From Tricholomella constricta (Eukaryota; Basidiomycota; Agaricomycetes; Agaricales; Lyophyllaceae): a DNA stretch of 64,000 nucleotides. Where the stretch lies: positions 1,054,001 through 1,118,000 of the forward strand of contig JAACJP010000004.1 of NCBI GenBank assembly GCA_013368375.1. Direction: 5' to 3'. The notes under the pieces are model-generated. The model ran no database searches and had not been told where the DNA came from. It worked only from the letters and a program-made list of their open reading frames with translations. The position numbers and the translations under genes are program-made. Positions 11,560 through 21,828 of this stretch are shown piece by piece (position 1 is the stretch's first letter; the number at the start of each line of letters is the position of its first letter).

Positions 11560-12418
11560 ATGGCCAACCCTCAGCATCATCCACTGGAATTGAACCCGCG
11601 AACTGGGGAACCATTCCTACGCCTGAAGGATCACAAGGATATCATTATAACTCCTCCGCGACCAGATGATGTCGTCCTCTACCCGCCTATTATGAACGAT
11701 CCACGAATTTATGAATGGTTGGGCCCGCCCTTTCCATACCTCACCGGTAGAACATCACTCTGAGCGTCAACGGCGGTGAGAAATGCTGATGCATCTTGGA
11801 TAGAACACGCGGAAGCCTGGTATGCAAAGGTTAAGGCCTCGTCCGATGTCGTCCTTGCAGAACTCGAGGCAGCACGCGAATCGCCGGATCTTCTACTCGT
11901 AGGTGGATGTCCTGTGAGGACTATCCGAAAAGTTCAGGAAAGCGGCGAAGAAGTGTACTTGGGCGACATTGGCATCTTTCGATGTCTGGACGGGAAGCTG
12001 ATGACCCCCGTGGGTATCCCGGTTGACGACGAGCAGGTAGCAGAATATGTGGAAACAAATGCTGCACTCGCGCCGGGCAATCCACAGATTATTTGGACTG
12101 TTGGGGGTATGTTTTTTGACGGTTTGCAAGCCTAAGAATGGCGAGCTAAGAAACACGTCAGATTATATTGTGCCTAGCCATCACGGCCAAGGAATTATGA
12201 CAGACGCCCTGCGAACATTGCTGTGGGACTGGGCAGTACCTAGGATGGGAGTACGACATATCATCAGTTCGACATTCGAAGGGAACGAGGGCAGCGTCAA
12301 GGTGCTTCAAAGGAACGGGTTCGTGAGGACGAGACTGATCAAGAACCACGTCCAAACGAGAGGGCAGTGGCGCAATCTCAATGTTATGGAGTGGCACAGG
12401 GTGACCAATGAACGTTAA
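11560..12418 (+). CDS. GNAT-family N-acetyltransferase
   Basis: Three exons, 11560-11746, 11804-12106 and 12162-12418, give 248 residues and are phase-checked. The first part has the fungal pattern of a short basic start, MNDPRIYEWLGPPFPY, then a helix. The C-terminal half has the acetyl-CoA-binding motif A, seen as SHHGQGIMTDAL (Q/R-x-x-G-x-G/A type), followed by the typical EGNEGSVKVLQRNGF segment of RimJ/RimL-like acetyltransferases. It should transfer an acetyl group from acetyl-CoA to an amine; the substrate cannot be read from the sequence. The first intron (57 bp) was chosen because it is the only one of normal size that keeps the frame and removes the stop at 11761. Confidence 0.85.
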
Positions 12419-12822
12419 TGAACTGTCCTTTGTTACAAGAGTTTCGCAGTAAAAAAAAATGTACGGAAATGTTCGATGCGCGGCTGCGGTTCAGCTAGTC
12501 GCCGCAGCTCCACGTCACGCGCAGCAACACAGCGGGAAAACTTGCTACAACCGACGCTAAATTTGGAAATAGCTATGAGATGGCTGTGATTCGTGCGAGA
12601 AAATTGTCACGTTCAGAGTCGATGAATGAATGCGCAGGCGATGAACAGGAAAAACATATGTATGTATGTAGCGAGACAAGGCAGCGAGCGGACGTGTGAA
12701 ACACGGACAGGAGCAAGAGAGAGTTGAATGATTTTGTCACACGCGAAATAGAAAACGGACTCCTCGGTTACCGAACCACCACCACACCCTTGCAACGGAC
12801 CCCTTCCCCGTAGCCATCCACT
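12419..12822. other. Intergenic region upstream of the Sho1-like gene
   Basis: The 404 bp hold the 3' end of the GNAT gene and the promoter of the next gene. A short ATGT repeat (about 12657-12671) is present. Nothing else is recognised. Confidence 0.4.
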
Positions 12823-14075
12823 ATGCCTCCTCGCGGGAATGAAGGCCTCGACTTTACCCCAATCCTAACCCACTACCTCTTTCTCTTCACTACAATCCTT
12901 GCAATCGTACGTTGCCGCAGTTTTCCAAAATGAATTCACTGCTCATCTCAATTCTTCAATTTACAGATAGGATGGTTCGTAGCCTTCGTTGGCCAAGCTG
13001 TCTCTACAGCGCGTTGTGAGTCTTCGTGTTACCTCCCTCCTATCGTGCCAGCTAACCGTCCGCAGTCGGGAACAGTGTTGTCGGAGTCCTCTGGTTCGCT
13101 ATCTTCCTGCAACTCTTCCTTATCCTCGGCGTCATCTATACTCTGGCGAGTGACTCGATAGCAATGCATCGGTTTCAAATATCGGTCTTTGGCGCCATTT
13201 CTATCGTCTTCGCTGTCATCGGCGTGAACCAAGGCATCTTTTCCCGCATCGGTTCCCTCGACGCAATGGCCGCTGGCTGGCTCATTCTCGCTATCGTCGA
13301 CATTCTCTGGGTCCTCTACTTCACCTCTGAAGAGGACTCTCTTGCACTTCATATCTTTAACTCCATGGGCACGGGCGGCCTCACTCCTCCTTCGCGTCGT
13401 CGCAGGACCCGCACGCAAAACTCCATGCATATGGCGTCTGGCAACGGCTATGCCAACAATTACGCATCCGGCGGCGGTATCGGATCGCACGAACCTTACG
13501 ACACAAAAATGGGCAGCGGCATTGGTGTTGGTGCTTATGGAAGCACCGGCCCTGGGATCAGAAGCCAGAACAGCTTCGGTGCCGGCAGTCTGAACAACAA
13601 CGATCAGACCAGAAGCTTGGGAGGAGTGACAGGCGGCGGCGGCAGCATCCACAATTCACCTGTAGGCGGAGGGCCTGGATCACTAGGAGGCGTTGAAACC
13701 AATGGTCCCAGTTCGCCGCTAATGGCTGGTATCGGCGCAGGAGGAGCTGGAAGCACCTCTGCCACAGATCTTGCCCCGCCACCCGAGTCATATTCATACA
13801 AAGCCAAGGCCCTCTATGCTTGTAAGGCTTTGCGGTTGCTACTGCCATTGCTCCTTCTAAAGATTTTTATAGATACGGCATCGCCAGACGATCCAAACGA
13901 AATATCCTTCTCTAAGGGTGAGATCCTTGACATTGTCGACAAGAATGGCAAATGGTGGCAGGCAAGGAAGTTGGATGGGACGATAGGAAGTGAGTCAACC
14001 ATTTTCATGGACTTGAACAAAAAGTTCTGACCTCGTTTCTCAGTCGCCCCCTCCAATTATTTGCAGATCATTTAA
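12823..14075 (+). CDS. SHO1: Sho1-like high-osmolarity sensor membrane protein
   Basis: Five exons, 12823-12906, 12967-13015, 13066-13821, 13873-13989 and 14044-14075, are phase-checked and give 345 residues. The N-terminal 130 residues form four closely spaced hydrophobic segments (for example ILTHYLFLFTTILAI and WLILAIVDILWVLYF), followed by a Gly/Ser-rich linker and a C-terminal SH3 domain (ALYAY, the acidic RT loop, GKWWQARK, and the final APSNYLQII). This is the architecture of the yeast Sho1 osmosensor, which recruits the MAPKK Pbs2 through the SH3 domain at the plasma membrane. The intron at 13822-13872 is 51 bp and lacks in-frame stops, so retention would insert 17 residues into the first SH3 strand. 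Confidence 0.92.
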
Positions 14076-14475
14076 AACCTCCTATGCTCCAGCTGATAGA
14101 TCCAGCTTGTGAATGGATCCGTAGCCTACGACAGTCTATCATGACCCTTAATCCCCCCCATAGGGATAATATGGGCGATTCCTTTTGCTCTTCTTCTCTT
14201 CGACGGATACATCCCTCTGTATCATTGTACCGCGACCTTCTATGCTATTCGCTGTGCTTTTTTCCCATTCTTCCGATATACCACACTCCATCTATTTACG
14301 ACAGAGATCATATTCTGTAGCGCTCCTTTACCATCGAGACAATGATACTTCGGCATACCATAGGACTCGAAAAGAAGATATATATATATTATGTGCTTGT
14401 ATGCTCGAGAGGATACGTTTTTGCGACAGCGCTGTTGTACAATGGGTTGGATGATTGATAGCTAACACGTCAGCG
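14076..14475. other. Convergent 3' intergenic region
   Basis: Between the Sho1-like gene (plus) and the RING gene (minus). A short TA-rich run (about 14378-14390) is the only visible feature. It probably holds both 3' UTRs. Confidence 0.4.
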
Positions 14476-16576
14476 TCAACGTCTACGACCGCCCCCGCCG
14501 CCACTCCCAAGAACAACAAGCCTTGTACCCCGCTTCTTCCGTCCGCCTGTGCTCCGTTCTAGCTCATGCCACGCCGCATCTACATCCCAGTCTTCCACGA
14601 CCTCGAGGCGCTGAGATCGCGGTTGATCATTACTCATGCTCGTAGAAGCCGAATGTAACGCGGATGCGAAACTACGTGCACCCCAGGCCCCCGAGATCGG
14701 AGGCGAAGGCGCGACTGGAATTGGTTCCTCCGGCAGTGACTCGAACTCCTCGACAGGAGAAGGCGTAGGAGCTCCGAATGACGAGTGCGTGGGGACCACG
14801 CCCCAAACCGACGAGAGATGGGACTGCTCCCTTTCCCGTTCGCGCTCCTCCGCCCGCGTACGTGCACGGTCGTCCTTCCGCCCCTTCTCCTTCCTCCGTA
14901 ACGTCCGCATTTTCAGCGCTCCCTCAAAGTTCTTTAAACCCTCGGCGCCTACGACGCCCGACAGGTCTGCCTCGATGAATATGACATCGGCGCCTTCTGG
15001 CATGTGCGCCAGGTATTTACACCGTTTGCGGAGATCGTCGTTGACTGAACCCTCCGCAAACGATTCGACGCGGATAGTGATCGCCTCAGGAAAAGACGGG
15101 TAGCTCTTGAAGTGAGAAAGGAGGATCTTGATGTCGAGAGGGTGCAGAAAGAGAGGAAGCCCAGACGCTGCTTGATAATAATAGTATGTCGATGTTGATG
15201 GGGGAGGGGGGTTGACATTCCGCCGCTGCCTGGGGGGATTGCGGTTCGGTGCAGAGGTGGATCTGGGCGTGCCCTCTCCATTGCTAAGCGGAGTGGGGGT
15301 CCTAGTCGTCCCTGCAGACTTGAGTGCAAGAAACTCCTCAGGTACCTCAGATAAATCCAGACGCGCCGCCTCCTCTGCCTTGCGTCGGCGATCGTGGAAG
15401 GCAGACCGCTCCTCAATCTCATGTTGATCTCTGAGTGCCTTGTCGATTTGCTCTTTGAGCGCAGGGGACTCTAGTGCAGCAGCTTTCGCCATTTGGTTGC
15501 GGACCCTTTGCTCGGCGCCATTTACAAAAAGTACACCCAGATCATCCTTCATCCCTGCCAAAATTCGGCCCTCAGTAGCTAGCTCATCGAGGTCCCTTGA
15601 AAGATCGGATATAAGGTACGCAGGCGTCGCGAGCATAAATTTGGCAAAGGCGAAAACATCTGGGAGAAAGTGGAACGGGGCCTGATGTGGGGGAAGAAGA
15701 TCGGATGGCCAAGAGCAGGATCGAGGAAGCGCAAGAGTACTAATCTGATGCCGCTGCACCAGGCGCATACGCATTGTCGAGCCCGCACGGGGTAAAACAT
15801 CGAAGAAATCATCCAAAGATGTTGAAGATGATGACGCCTGCCCTGGTCCCGTTTCGTCCTCGGTCTGGGGAGGCCCGTCGTACCATTTGACACTCTTGAG
15901 TTGCCTCTCGTGGACAGAGTCGAAGCAGATCGGACACCTGGCCCACTTGTTGTCGGATGTACTCAGGTAATGGAGAATACAAGGAAAACAAAATACCTAA
16001 GTGCCACGATCGTCAATCAGAGTGTGTCAGGGGAATCAAAGTGCGACTGACATGTCCGCATTTCGTCATGCGGGGTGCCGTGGGGGGAGAGAGACAAATT
16101 GGACAGGTTGTGTTTCCTTCCCCTTTATCTAGTTGTGCACTGGCAGAAGCAGACGCCAGCGCCGATGAACGAGGTACAATAACTTGAAGAATATCTTGCC
16201 ATTGGAAGAAACTGAATGGCACATGTAAGAAGATGTTGAGAAGATGATAGGTAGACGCACATGTCTGGGTCGGCGAAATGCACAGTATAGTCGCCTGTAG
16301 GGTCCATGACAAAACGGTATTGTGCATTGACAAAGCCTAGAGGGAGATAACTCGGTGAAGGGTCGCACATCGGTTGTGAGATATCGAGCACATACGTTCC
16401 TTGTTCCACACGCCCTGCTGCGTGCCCGTCTTCCTGCTTCTCCTAGGCAGGCTGACGGGTGGCCGAGCCTGCCTGGGAGGGAGCGTGAAGTTGAGTAAAT
16501 GGTTCATGTTCTGACTCGAAGCCATCTTCTGTACACGCCTGGGTGTTGCTGGGTGGGAAACAGGAGTGCTTGCCAT
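14476..16576 (-). CDS. RNF10/Mag2-like RING-finger protein
   Basis: Four exons, 16396-16576, 16261-16336, 16052-16211 and 14476-15996, give 645 residues and are phase-checked. After a basic N-terminus comes the segment RFVMDPTGDYTVHFADPD that marks the RNF10 family, then a C3HC4 RING built across an intron: CPICL, CGHVFCFPCILHYL and CPIC. A low-complexity Arg/Glu-rich and Pro-rich tail with a Gly-rich end follows. RNF10 and yeast Mag2 are E3 ubiquitin ligases acting on stalled 40S ribosomes; the same role here is inferred from domain order. The start ATG lies 183 bp from the divergent WBP11-like gene, so the two probably share a promoter region. Confidence 0.88.
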
Positions 16577-16759
16577 CGAGATTCAGTTCCAGGTAGACTG
16601 TACGAGACTTCAAGAGAATAAAACCAGTGGCTATCGGGAGCGTCTGCCTGGCAGACGTCCACAGGTGGATGCAACTCCCAACGACCCTTCTTATGTCATG
16701 ACTCAATCAAAGCCGAAACACGTGCGCGGAACCCGTTCTATCTGGCACGGACGCCGACC
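16577..16759. promoter_or_regulatory. Short divergent promoter of the RNF10-like and WBP11-like genes
   Basis: Only 183 bp separate the two start codons, so both 5' UTRs and core promoters must lie here. No TATA box is evident. Confidence 0.5.
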
Positions 16760-18526
16760 ATGGCAAAGAAAAACCTGAACCCAGCGGACTCCTACCGTAG
16801 GTTACCTTTCCAACATGCATTGAACAAGGCTCAAACTACCCCCAGGCAAGGCGCAGCGCAAGAAGGAGCTCAAAAAGGCATGCAGTCACGCTCCCCATGT
16901 TCGAAATTTGACCAGAGCAACATGTCGTTCTTCAGTAGAACAAAGCCGAGAGATCCAAGGCACGCGACTTTGCTTTGGTGAAGAAGGATACCTGGGGTGA
17001 GTTCGCACCATTCCGGCTCGCGAATTGCGCTGATTGACCGTAGACCTCGAGGATGAAATCGAGAAACTCGAAGCGGCCAAAGACTCGTCTGAGCAGTCTC
17101 GATTGGCTGAACTCAAGGCCGAACTCGAGAAAATAAACCGGAAGAAAGCAGAATATGTCGAGGAACACCCTGAACATCGGCGGCTGGTGTATCGGCCACG
17201 CAGGAAAGAAGGCGACGCGCCTGAGGAGATTGTGCTCCCGAAAAGGAGGATATTCAACAAGAAAGGGCTGCCGATACATCCAGAGCGAAGTATATACTAT
17301 GACCCGATCATGAATCCCTTTGGTGTAGCACCGCCAGGGATGCCATACATGGAGCGAGGTGCGTGAACAGTTCAACAACATGAAGGCTTCTGTTCTGACA
17401 TATATCGCTAGCTCCATTGCCAGGAGAGATTTGGAGCGACGAAGAATCAGATGAAGGTCTGTTAGTTATTTACAATACCTTTTGGGCACATTCTCATCAT
17501 ACATACAGATGAGGACGAGATTGCAATGCCAGCAGGACCTCCTCCTGGACATGACGACGAGGATCATGACGTCGATGATATCCCAATGCCAGAGGATCCT
17601 CCTCCTGGTCAATTGGCTGATGGTACGCCAACTCTTCATCACACGCATTGCATTCATGGATGAAGGTTTCCACAGCGTCTACCTCAACGCCATCATTACC
17701 ACCATTACCCCCCGGACATCCGCCCCCTGCATTGCCTCCCCTCGGTTTGGGTGTTACCGGTTCAAATGTACCGCCTCCGCCTCCTCCCGGACCTCCTCCA
17801 AGTTACTCAGGGGGGCAAGGCTTACCCCCATTTCCTCCAACTCTTCATCCAGGATTTCCAGAGGCAGGTTTTCCTCCTCCACCTCCTGGATATCCAATAG
17901 GAACCTTAACGTCTCTTGGATTACCTCTTGGTTTCACCCCACAAAACTTGCCACCAACAGGACTTCCTATGCCGCCCCCCCCACCCGGATTCTTCCCTCG
18001 GAGAAACCAATCTGCGTCTTCGATGCAGGATCCTTTATCATCCATTCCCCATCAAACCTTTCAGGCCCATCGTGGCCGTAATATAATCGCCTCAGCACAT
18101 CCATCGCTTCCTTCGAATCCAGCTGAGACCGCCGCCGGTCTCGCTACCCGACCATCGTCATTACCCAGTAAACCCAGCAGAGAACAGTCTGCTGCTGAAC
18201 TTGCAGCTGCCACCGTCTTTGCTGCACCTCAACTACGCAACTTTAAGAAGGAGGCGACGGCATTTGTTCCAACGTCAATAAAGCGTAAAAGGCCCGGTGC
18301 ATCAGCCTCGTCATCTCGAGTGAATGCTGCGCCTGGCATGGAAGAAGAAGACAATCAAGAGCCTGCTGATCCTGCTCGCCCCGATCTTTTAAGCGCTCTC
18401 AAGGATCAATTTGGCCCTGTACCACCCTCAACCAATCCTCCAAGCGTACAACGAAGGAGAATGGAAAAGAAGAAGGATGATTACGATAAGTTCATGGAGG
18501 AGATGGGCGATGTCCTTACAAAGTAG
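16760..18526 (+). CDS. WBP11-like pre-mRNA splicing protein
   Basis: Seven exons, 16760-16796, 16846-16877, 16939-16996, 17044-17358, 17412-17456, 17509-17622 and 17676-18526, are phase-checked and give 483 residues. The start MAKKNLNPADSYRKAQRKKE and the following basic Lys/Glu coiled coil are typical of WBP11/SIPP1, a spliceosome-associated protein. Next come an acidic stretch, then Pro-Pro-Gly-Pro-Pro-Pro runs that serve as ligands of WW domains, and a short Lys-rich C-terminus. Intron 2 needs a GC donor at 16878 to keep the conserved KKNKAER sequence; a GT alternative at 16905 would insert nine residues. It likely works in the nucleus in spliceosome activation. Confidence 0.88.
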
Positions 18527-18779
18527 ATCTAGCGTGTTTTGTAACTTCTTTTATCGGCTTAACACGTGTTCTAACGATACGATACGTTCTTGTAACTATC
18601 TCCCTGAGCGCCTGACGTACATTGGCAGGCGTTCTCCTGCTCGCCTGTGGATATGGGGAAATAAGTATTAGAGTAGTAGGACCGACATGGTCCAATTTTC
18701 GGTGATATTACGTATGTATGTTGATCGACTTTGACATAAAACGCATTCGGCAAATATCCTCAACTCGGAGTCGACCCCC

Positions 18780-20121
18780 ATGAGCGCTTCTCATAGCATA
18801 TTGCTTTCGCCGCGGCCGTATGCTCAGTTTTCCGGAAAATTACTCCTTCTACCCCTTCTTCCATCTCCAAAGCCTCTTAAGCCTCTGCCTACAGAGATAT
18901 GGTCTGAAATTGTTGCATATGTCCTGCTCTTCGAAGGAACAACTGGAGTTGCAGGTACCTTGCTGAGGATTTGCAAAGGCTTCACGGTTCGTGATGTCAG
19001 TTCCTTGCCCCCTGCAGCATGTTGACACATTCGGCGTTAAGCGTATTGCCTTGCCCTTGGTTTACGCCTGCGTTACCATCCCCACCTTTGTTTCATTGGA
19101 AAGGTTTCAGCAACGACTCCATTCGGCCGAACAGAAATGGGATTCGATACGCAGGATACCATATTCAACGCCTGGAAGATGGGTGCAGGCCCTCGACCTT
19201 TCCAAGTTGGCCTTTTCAGGTCAGGCGCAGGCTCTGCAATTCGACTCGATCCTGACTAAATTGTTCCCATTGGTGCCATTCCTTGCACACCTGTCGATGA
19301 ACCCTTCATTTGTACTGAGTCGGCGAGCAATGGTAGCCTTGGGTGAACGAGATGGCGCTATCAATCTGCGGTCCTTGGAAGGAATCAGTTACATCCCCGG
19401 ACGCATGGCGTTGTGGGAGTATGACCCACTCCTACAACTCTTGAGACAGTGTGTCAACCTCGAAGAATTCGATGTAATAGGCCAAGGGCCTGATCCTGCT
19501 GAACTGGAATTCACCTTCCAGGACTCTGATGACCTACCTCCGGGGTCGTTTCGGCCCTTGCATCTCCCCAACCTGCATACCATTACTCTTCTGTCTATGC
19601 ATAGCTCACCACTCATGATGGCTTTGCTATTTTCCCCTCTCCCCTCCCTTCGCAAGATAACGCTCACTCCTTACGACGATATCCCATATCCATCATCTCT
19701 CGTGTCGCAGTTTATCTCTGTCCATGGTGAAACATTGCGGTCGCTCCTTTTGTTCACTCCCAAGGCATGGCCAACCAGACTTCATCCTTCTCCATCCACA
19801 CTTCTTGAGACATGCCCCAATCTACGGCACCTTTCACTCGAGAACCCTCTTCCTCCTCTCAACTTCAGTGGTCATCATTCCTTACAAATTATCTCCATAC
19901 CGCGCCCGAATGACAGTTTTTGGCGAGGCCTCGAAAAGATTCTTCCACAGCTTCCCCGACTAAGCGTCCTGCGTACCAGGGACGTTCGCTGGCTAAGGAA
20001 GGGAATGAATACGATAGCCCAGGGAGCCGGCGTCCAAGGAGAGATGAAGGAATGGAGAAAGCGTCTTGGTCGAAACGGCATTCGCCTTGTGGATGCGGAT
20101 TGGAGTGATATCAAGGAGTGA
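18780..20121 (+). CDS. F-box-like protein with LRR-type tail
   Basis: Two exons, 18780-18986 and 19042-20121, give 428 residues. Residues about 37-52 (PLPTEIWSEIVAYVLL) match the start of a fungal F-box, which binds Skp1. The rest has regularly spaced Leu-rich segments (SLEGISY, LHLPNLHTITLL, CPNLRHLSLEN) as in the numerous F-box/LRR-like proteins of Agaricomycetes. It may recruit an unknown substrate to an SCF ubiquitin ligase. The intron choice is the simplest that removes the stop at 19023. The product is of a large fast-evolving family, so orthology is not claimed. Confidence 0.75.
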
Positions 20122-20566
20122 TTTGGTCAGGTGTGTATCTTGCTGCTCCATATCAGAATGCATGTACTCAGCGAAACCATATCCAACTCGTTTCTACCTC
20201 CCCTCTTGTACAGTATGTACTTGTTATATGTGTATTCTACAGATTGTATTTATCAACCTTTTCAGAATCTTATTTTCTGAACAGTTATATAGGTGTGAAA
20301 GTCTAGTCTGCGATAAATAAAGCCTCGCTCATCTTACGGCCTTCACGACTTCAGCCCATGGAGACTCCGCGCCGCTATTTTTTTTACAGATATAGATCTT
20401 CCCCTCGACACCTTCAAGGCCATCGCACAGAAGTTGAACCAGCCAGGAGAGTCCACGTTCCTATCTTCGTCGGCAAGGCCGGCGAAGGCTAGATACGCCG
20501 TCGATTTCAGTGTGCAGCAGCACTGGTTCGCTGCTGATATGCGGCAGGAGCTCCCCTTTTAGACAG

Positions 20567-20574
20567 GGCACACT
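20567..20574. repeat. Left copy of 8-bp target-site duplication
   Basis: GGCACACT lies directly outside the left inverted repeat and is repeated exactly at 21166-21173 outside the right one. Removing one copy and the element rejoins PhzF-like coding sequence. Confidence 0.9.
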
Positions 20575-20610
20575 AGGACCCCGGCATATGCCTACATATG
20601 TTCGATCCGA
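20575..20610 (+). repeat. Left terminal inverted repeat of the hAT-like element
   Basis: 36 bp starting AGGACCCCGGCATATGCC; pairs with 21130-21165 at 33 of 36 positions. Confidence 0.9.
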
Positions 20611-20685
20611 CTGCGGACACATCTGGGTCCGAAAATGGGCCCATGTCCGATCCAAAGTAGCGTACACATGAACGTTTCTCCAGGG

Positions 20686-21117
20686 TAGGTCCGATCCAAA
20701 AAAGGACACATCCTTCGTCGAGCGGGAGGTCCGATCCTGTTGCGGACACTTGTGTTGGGACTTGAGGTCCGATCCTGTTGCGGGCACTTCCCTGATGGCA
20801 ATCATAGATTTATGGCAGCGAGACAAGCTAAATTCTAATTGCATATGTACACCCCTGGGTCAAGCTCAATATTATCCAGCGCTTTGTGGGCTCCGTCGCG
20901 GTGGATTATCAATCCCAGCGCGTACACATCCCTTCGCAATGGATGTTCGATCCTCGATGCAGACACCCCCGTCGAAACAGATGTCCGATCCTCGATGCGG
21001 ACGCTCACAGTCGCCAGCTATGTCCGATCCCTGTTGCGGACACTTTTGACTTGGGTACTGAGGTCCGATCCCAGTGCGTACACAACCTCCCCAAAATGTT
21101 GCGGACACTTTCGCCTA
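20686..21117. repeat. Subterminal repeat array with GTCCG...CGGAC units
   Basis: The unit, roughly GGTCCGATCCTGTTGCGGAC, recurs at about 20689, 20728, 20765, 20942, 20981, 21021 and 21062, with another related copy near 20650 outside the stated span. Each unit has a 5-bp inverted repeat (GTCCG/CGGAC) around a 9-base spacer. Subterminal motifs of this sort bind the transposase in hAT elements; that role is inferred here. Confidence 0.75.
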
Positions 21118-21129
21118 GATTTGATGATT

Positions 21130-21165
21130 TCGGATCGGACCTATATAGGCATATGCCGGGGTCCT
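21130..21165 (-). repeat. Right terminal inverted repeat of the hAT-like element
   Basis: 36 bp; its reverse complement begins AGGACCCCGGCATATGCC and differs from the left repeat at three positions. Confidence 0.9.
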
Positions 21166-21173
21166 GGCACACT
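21166..21173. repeat. Right copy of 8-bp target-site duplication
   Basis: GGCACACT, identical to 20567-20574. Confidence 0.9.
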
Positions 21174-21828
21174 CTCAGCCGCAACACCTTTGGAAACGAA
21201 GACACAGAACTCAATCTTGAATAACGGCGTAACGACAGCCAAAAGCGCGATACCGCTACCCTCCACCATTATAATCGAGCTACCGAAGGGATAGCACAAA
21301 ATTTCAAAGTTTCTTGCAAGCACGTTCGGTAGGGAGGTTGCGGTCGATTTTGTGGGAATTTATGGGAAAGGTTTCGAACACTGTATGCCCCTCATGTGGA
21401 CCTTGTGCCATGGCACAGCGCCCACCACTCAATAAAGCCTTCTGGACATACCGATCTATTTATTGAACTTGATAAAAATGGTGGACATCGAAGACTTCTT
21501 GGACAGGTATGTCTTCGAACTTTCGGCACACCTTGACATAGGCTTATATTTGGTAAATATTCTCACTGGCGAGGACGTAGGCTTATTATATGTGGATAAA
21601 CGTTCTCACTGGCGAGAGTCTGGCTTCCCTGCCCATTTTGTCACCACTCGCTCTTCCACTGGCAACGTGCGTCTCTCGCTTGTATTCACCGGGGTAGTCC
21701 AAACCGACGAGAACCCGGTGTGCAGATCTGCCCGCTGCGTGCTGGCCCCGTACTGGTTACACATGACAAAGCTTGATAGTGACCAGGACATCATTGCCGG
21801 ACAAGTAGACCACGAGGGGGGAAATTGA

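Larger units (their letters stand above)
20575..21165. mobile_element. hAT-like non-autonomous element (MITE) inside the PhzF pseudogene
   Basis: A 591-bp element bounded by 36-bp terminal inverted repeats, 20575-20610 and 21130-21165, which match at 33 of 36 positions and begin AGGACCCCGG. Both ends are flanked by an exact 8-bp direct repeat GGCACACT, the duplication size typical of hAT (and P) transposons. No transposase-like frame is present, so movement would need an enzyme encoded elsewhere. The interior carries eight or more copies of a short motif, GTCCGATCC followed by CGGAC. It interrupts a PhzF-like pseudogene at the CGHGT motif. The superfamily is inferred from target size only. 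Confidence 0.88.
20320..21828 (+). pseudogene. Decayed PhzF-family gene, interrupted by a transposable element
   Basis: Translated pieces match the intact PhzF gene at 22242-23262 in order. An N-terminal piece (LTAF, near 20333) is followed by a frame change in a run of eight T (about 20378-20385), then DLPLDTFKAIAQKLNQ to HWF...RQELP (20400-20555). An in-frame TAG follows at 20558-20560. The 591-bp element sits exactly where the intact gene has CGHGT. Beyond it come GTLSAAT, IIIELP, a stop at 21291-21293, GREVAVDF, and finally the C-terminal domain piece with RSARC in place of GSAHC (about 21620-21828). Several stops and frame changes make it non-functional. It is a paralogue of its neighbour, probably from a tandem duplication. 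Confidence 0.85.

Noticed and set aside
12657..12671. ATGT microsatellite as a functional repeat
   Set aside because: Only about four units; within chance for intergenic DNA.
14636..15103. 155-codon plus-strand frame
   Set aside because: It is antisense to the low-complexity tail of the RNF10-like gene.
20640..21117. CRISPR-like array
   Set aside because: The regular repeats lie within a transposable element bounded by inverted ends, vary in sequence, and the DNA is fungal.
20461..21294. Several 60-150-codon frames
   Set aside because: They run through the transposable element and its repeats in several frames and match nothing; their boundaries do not respect the element ends.
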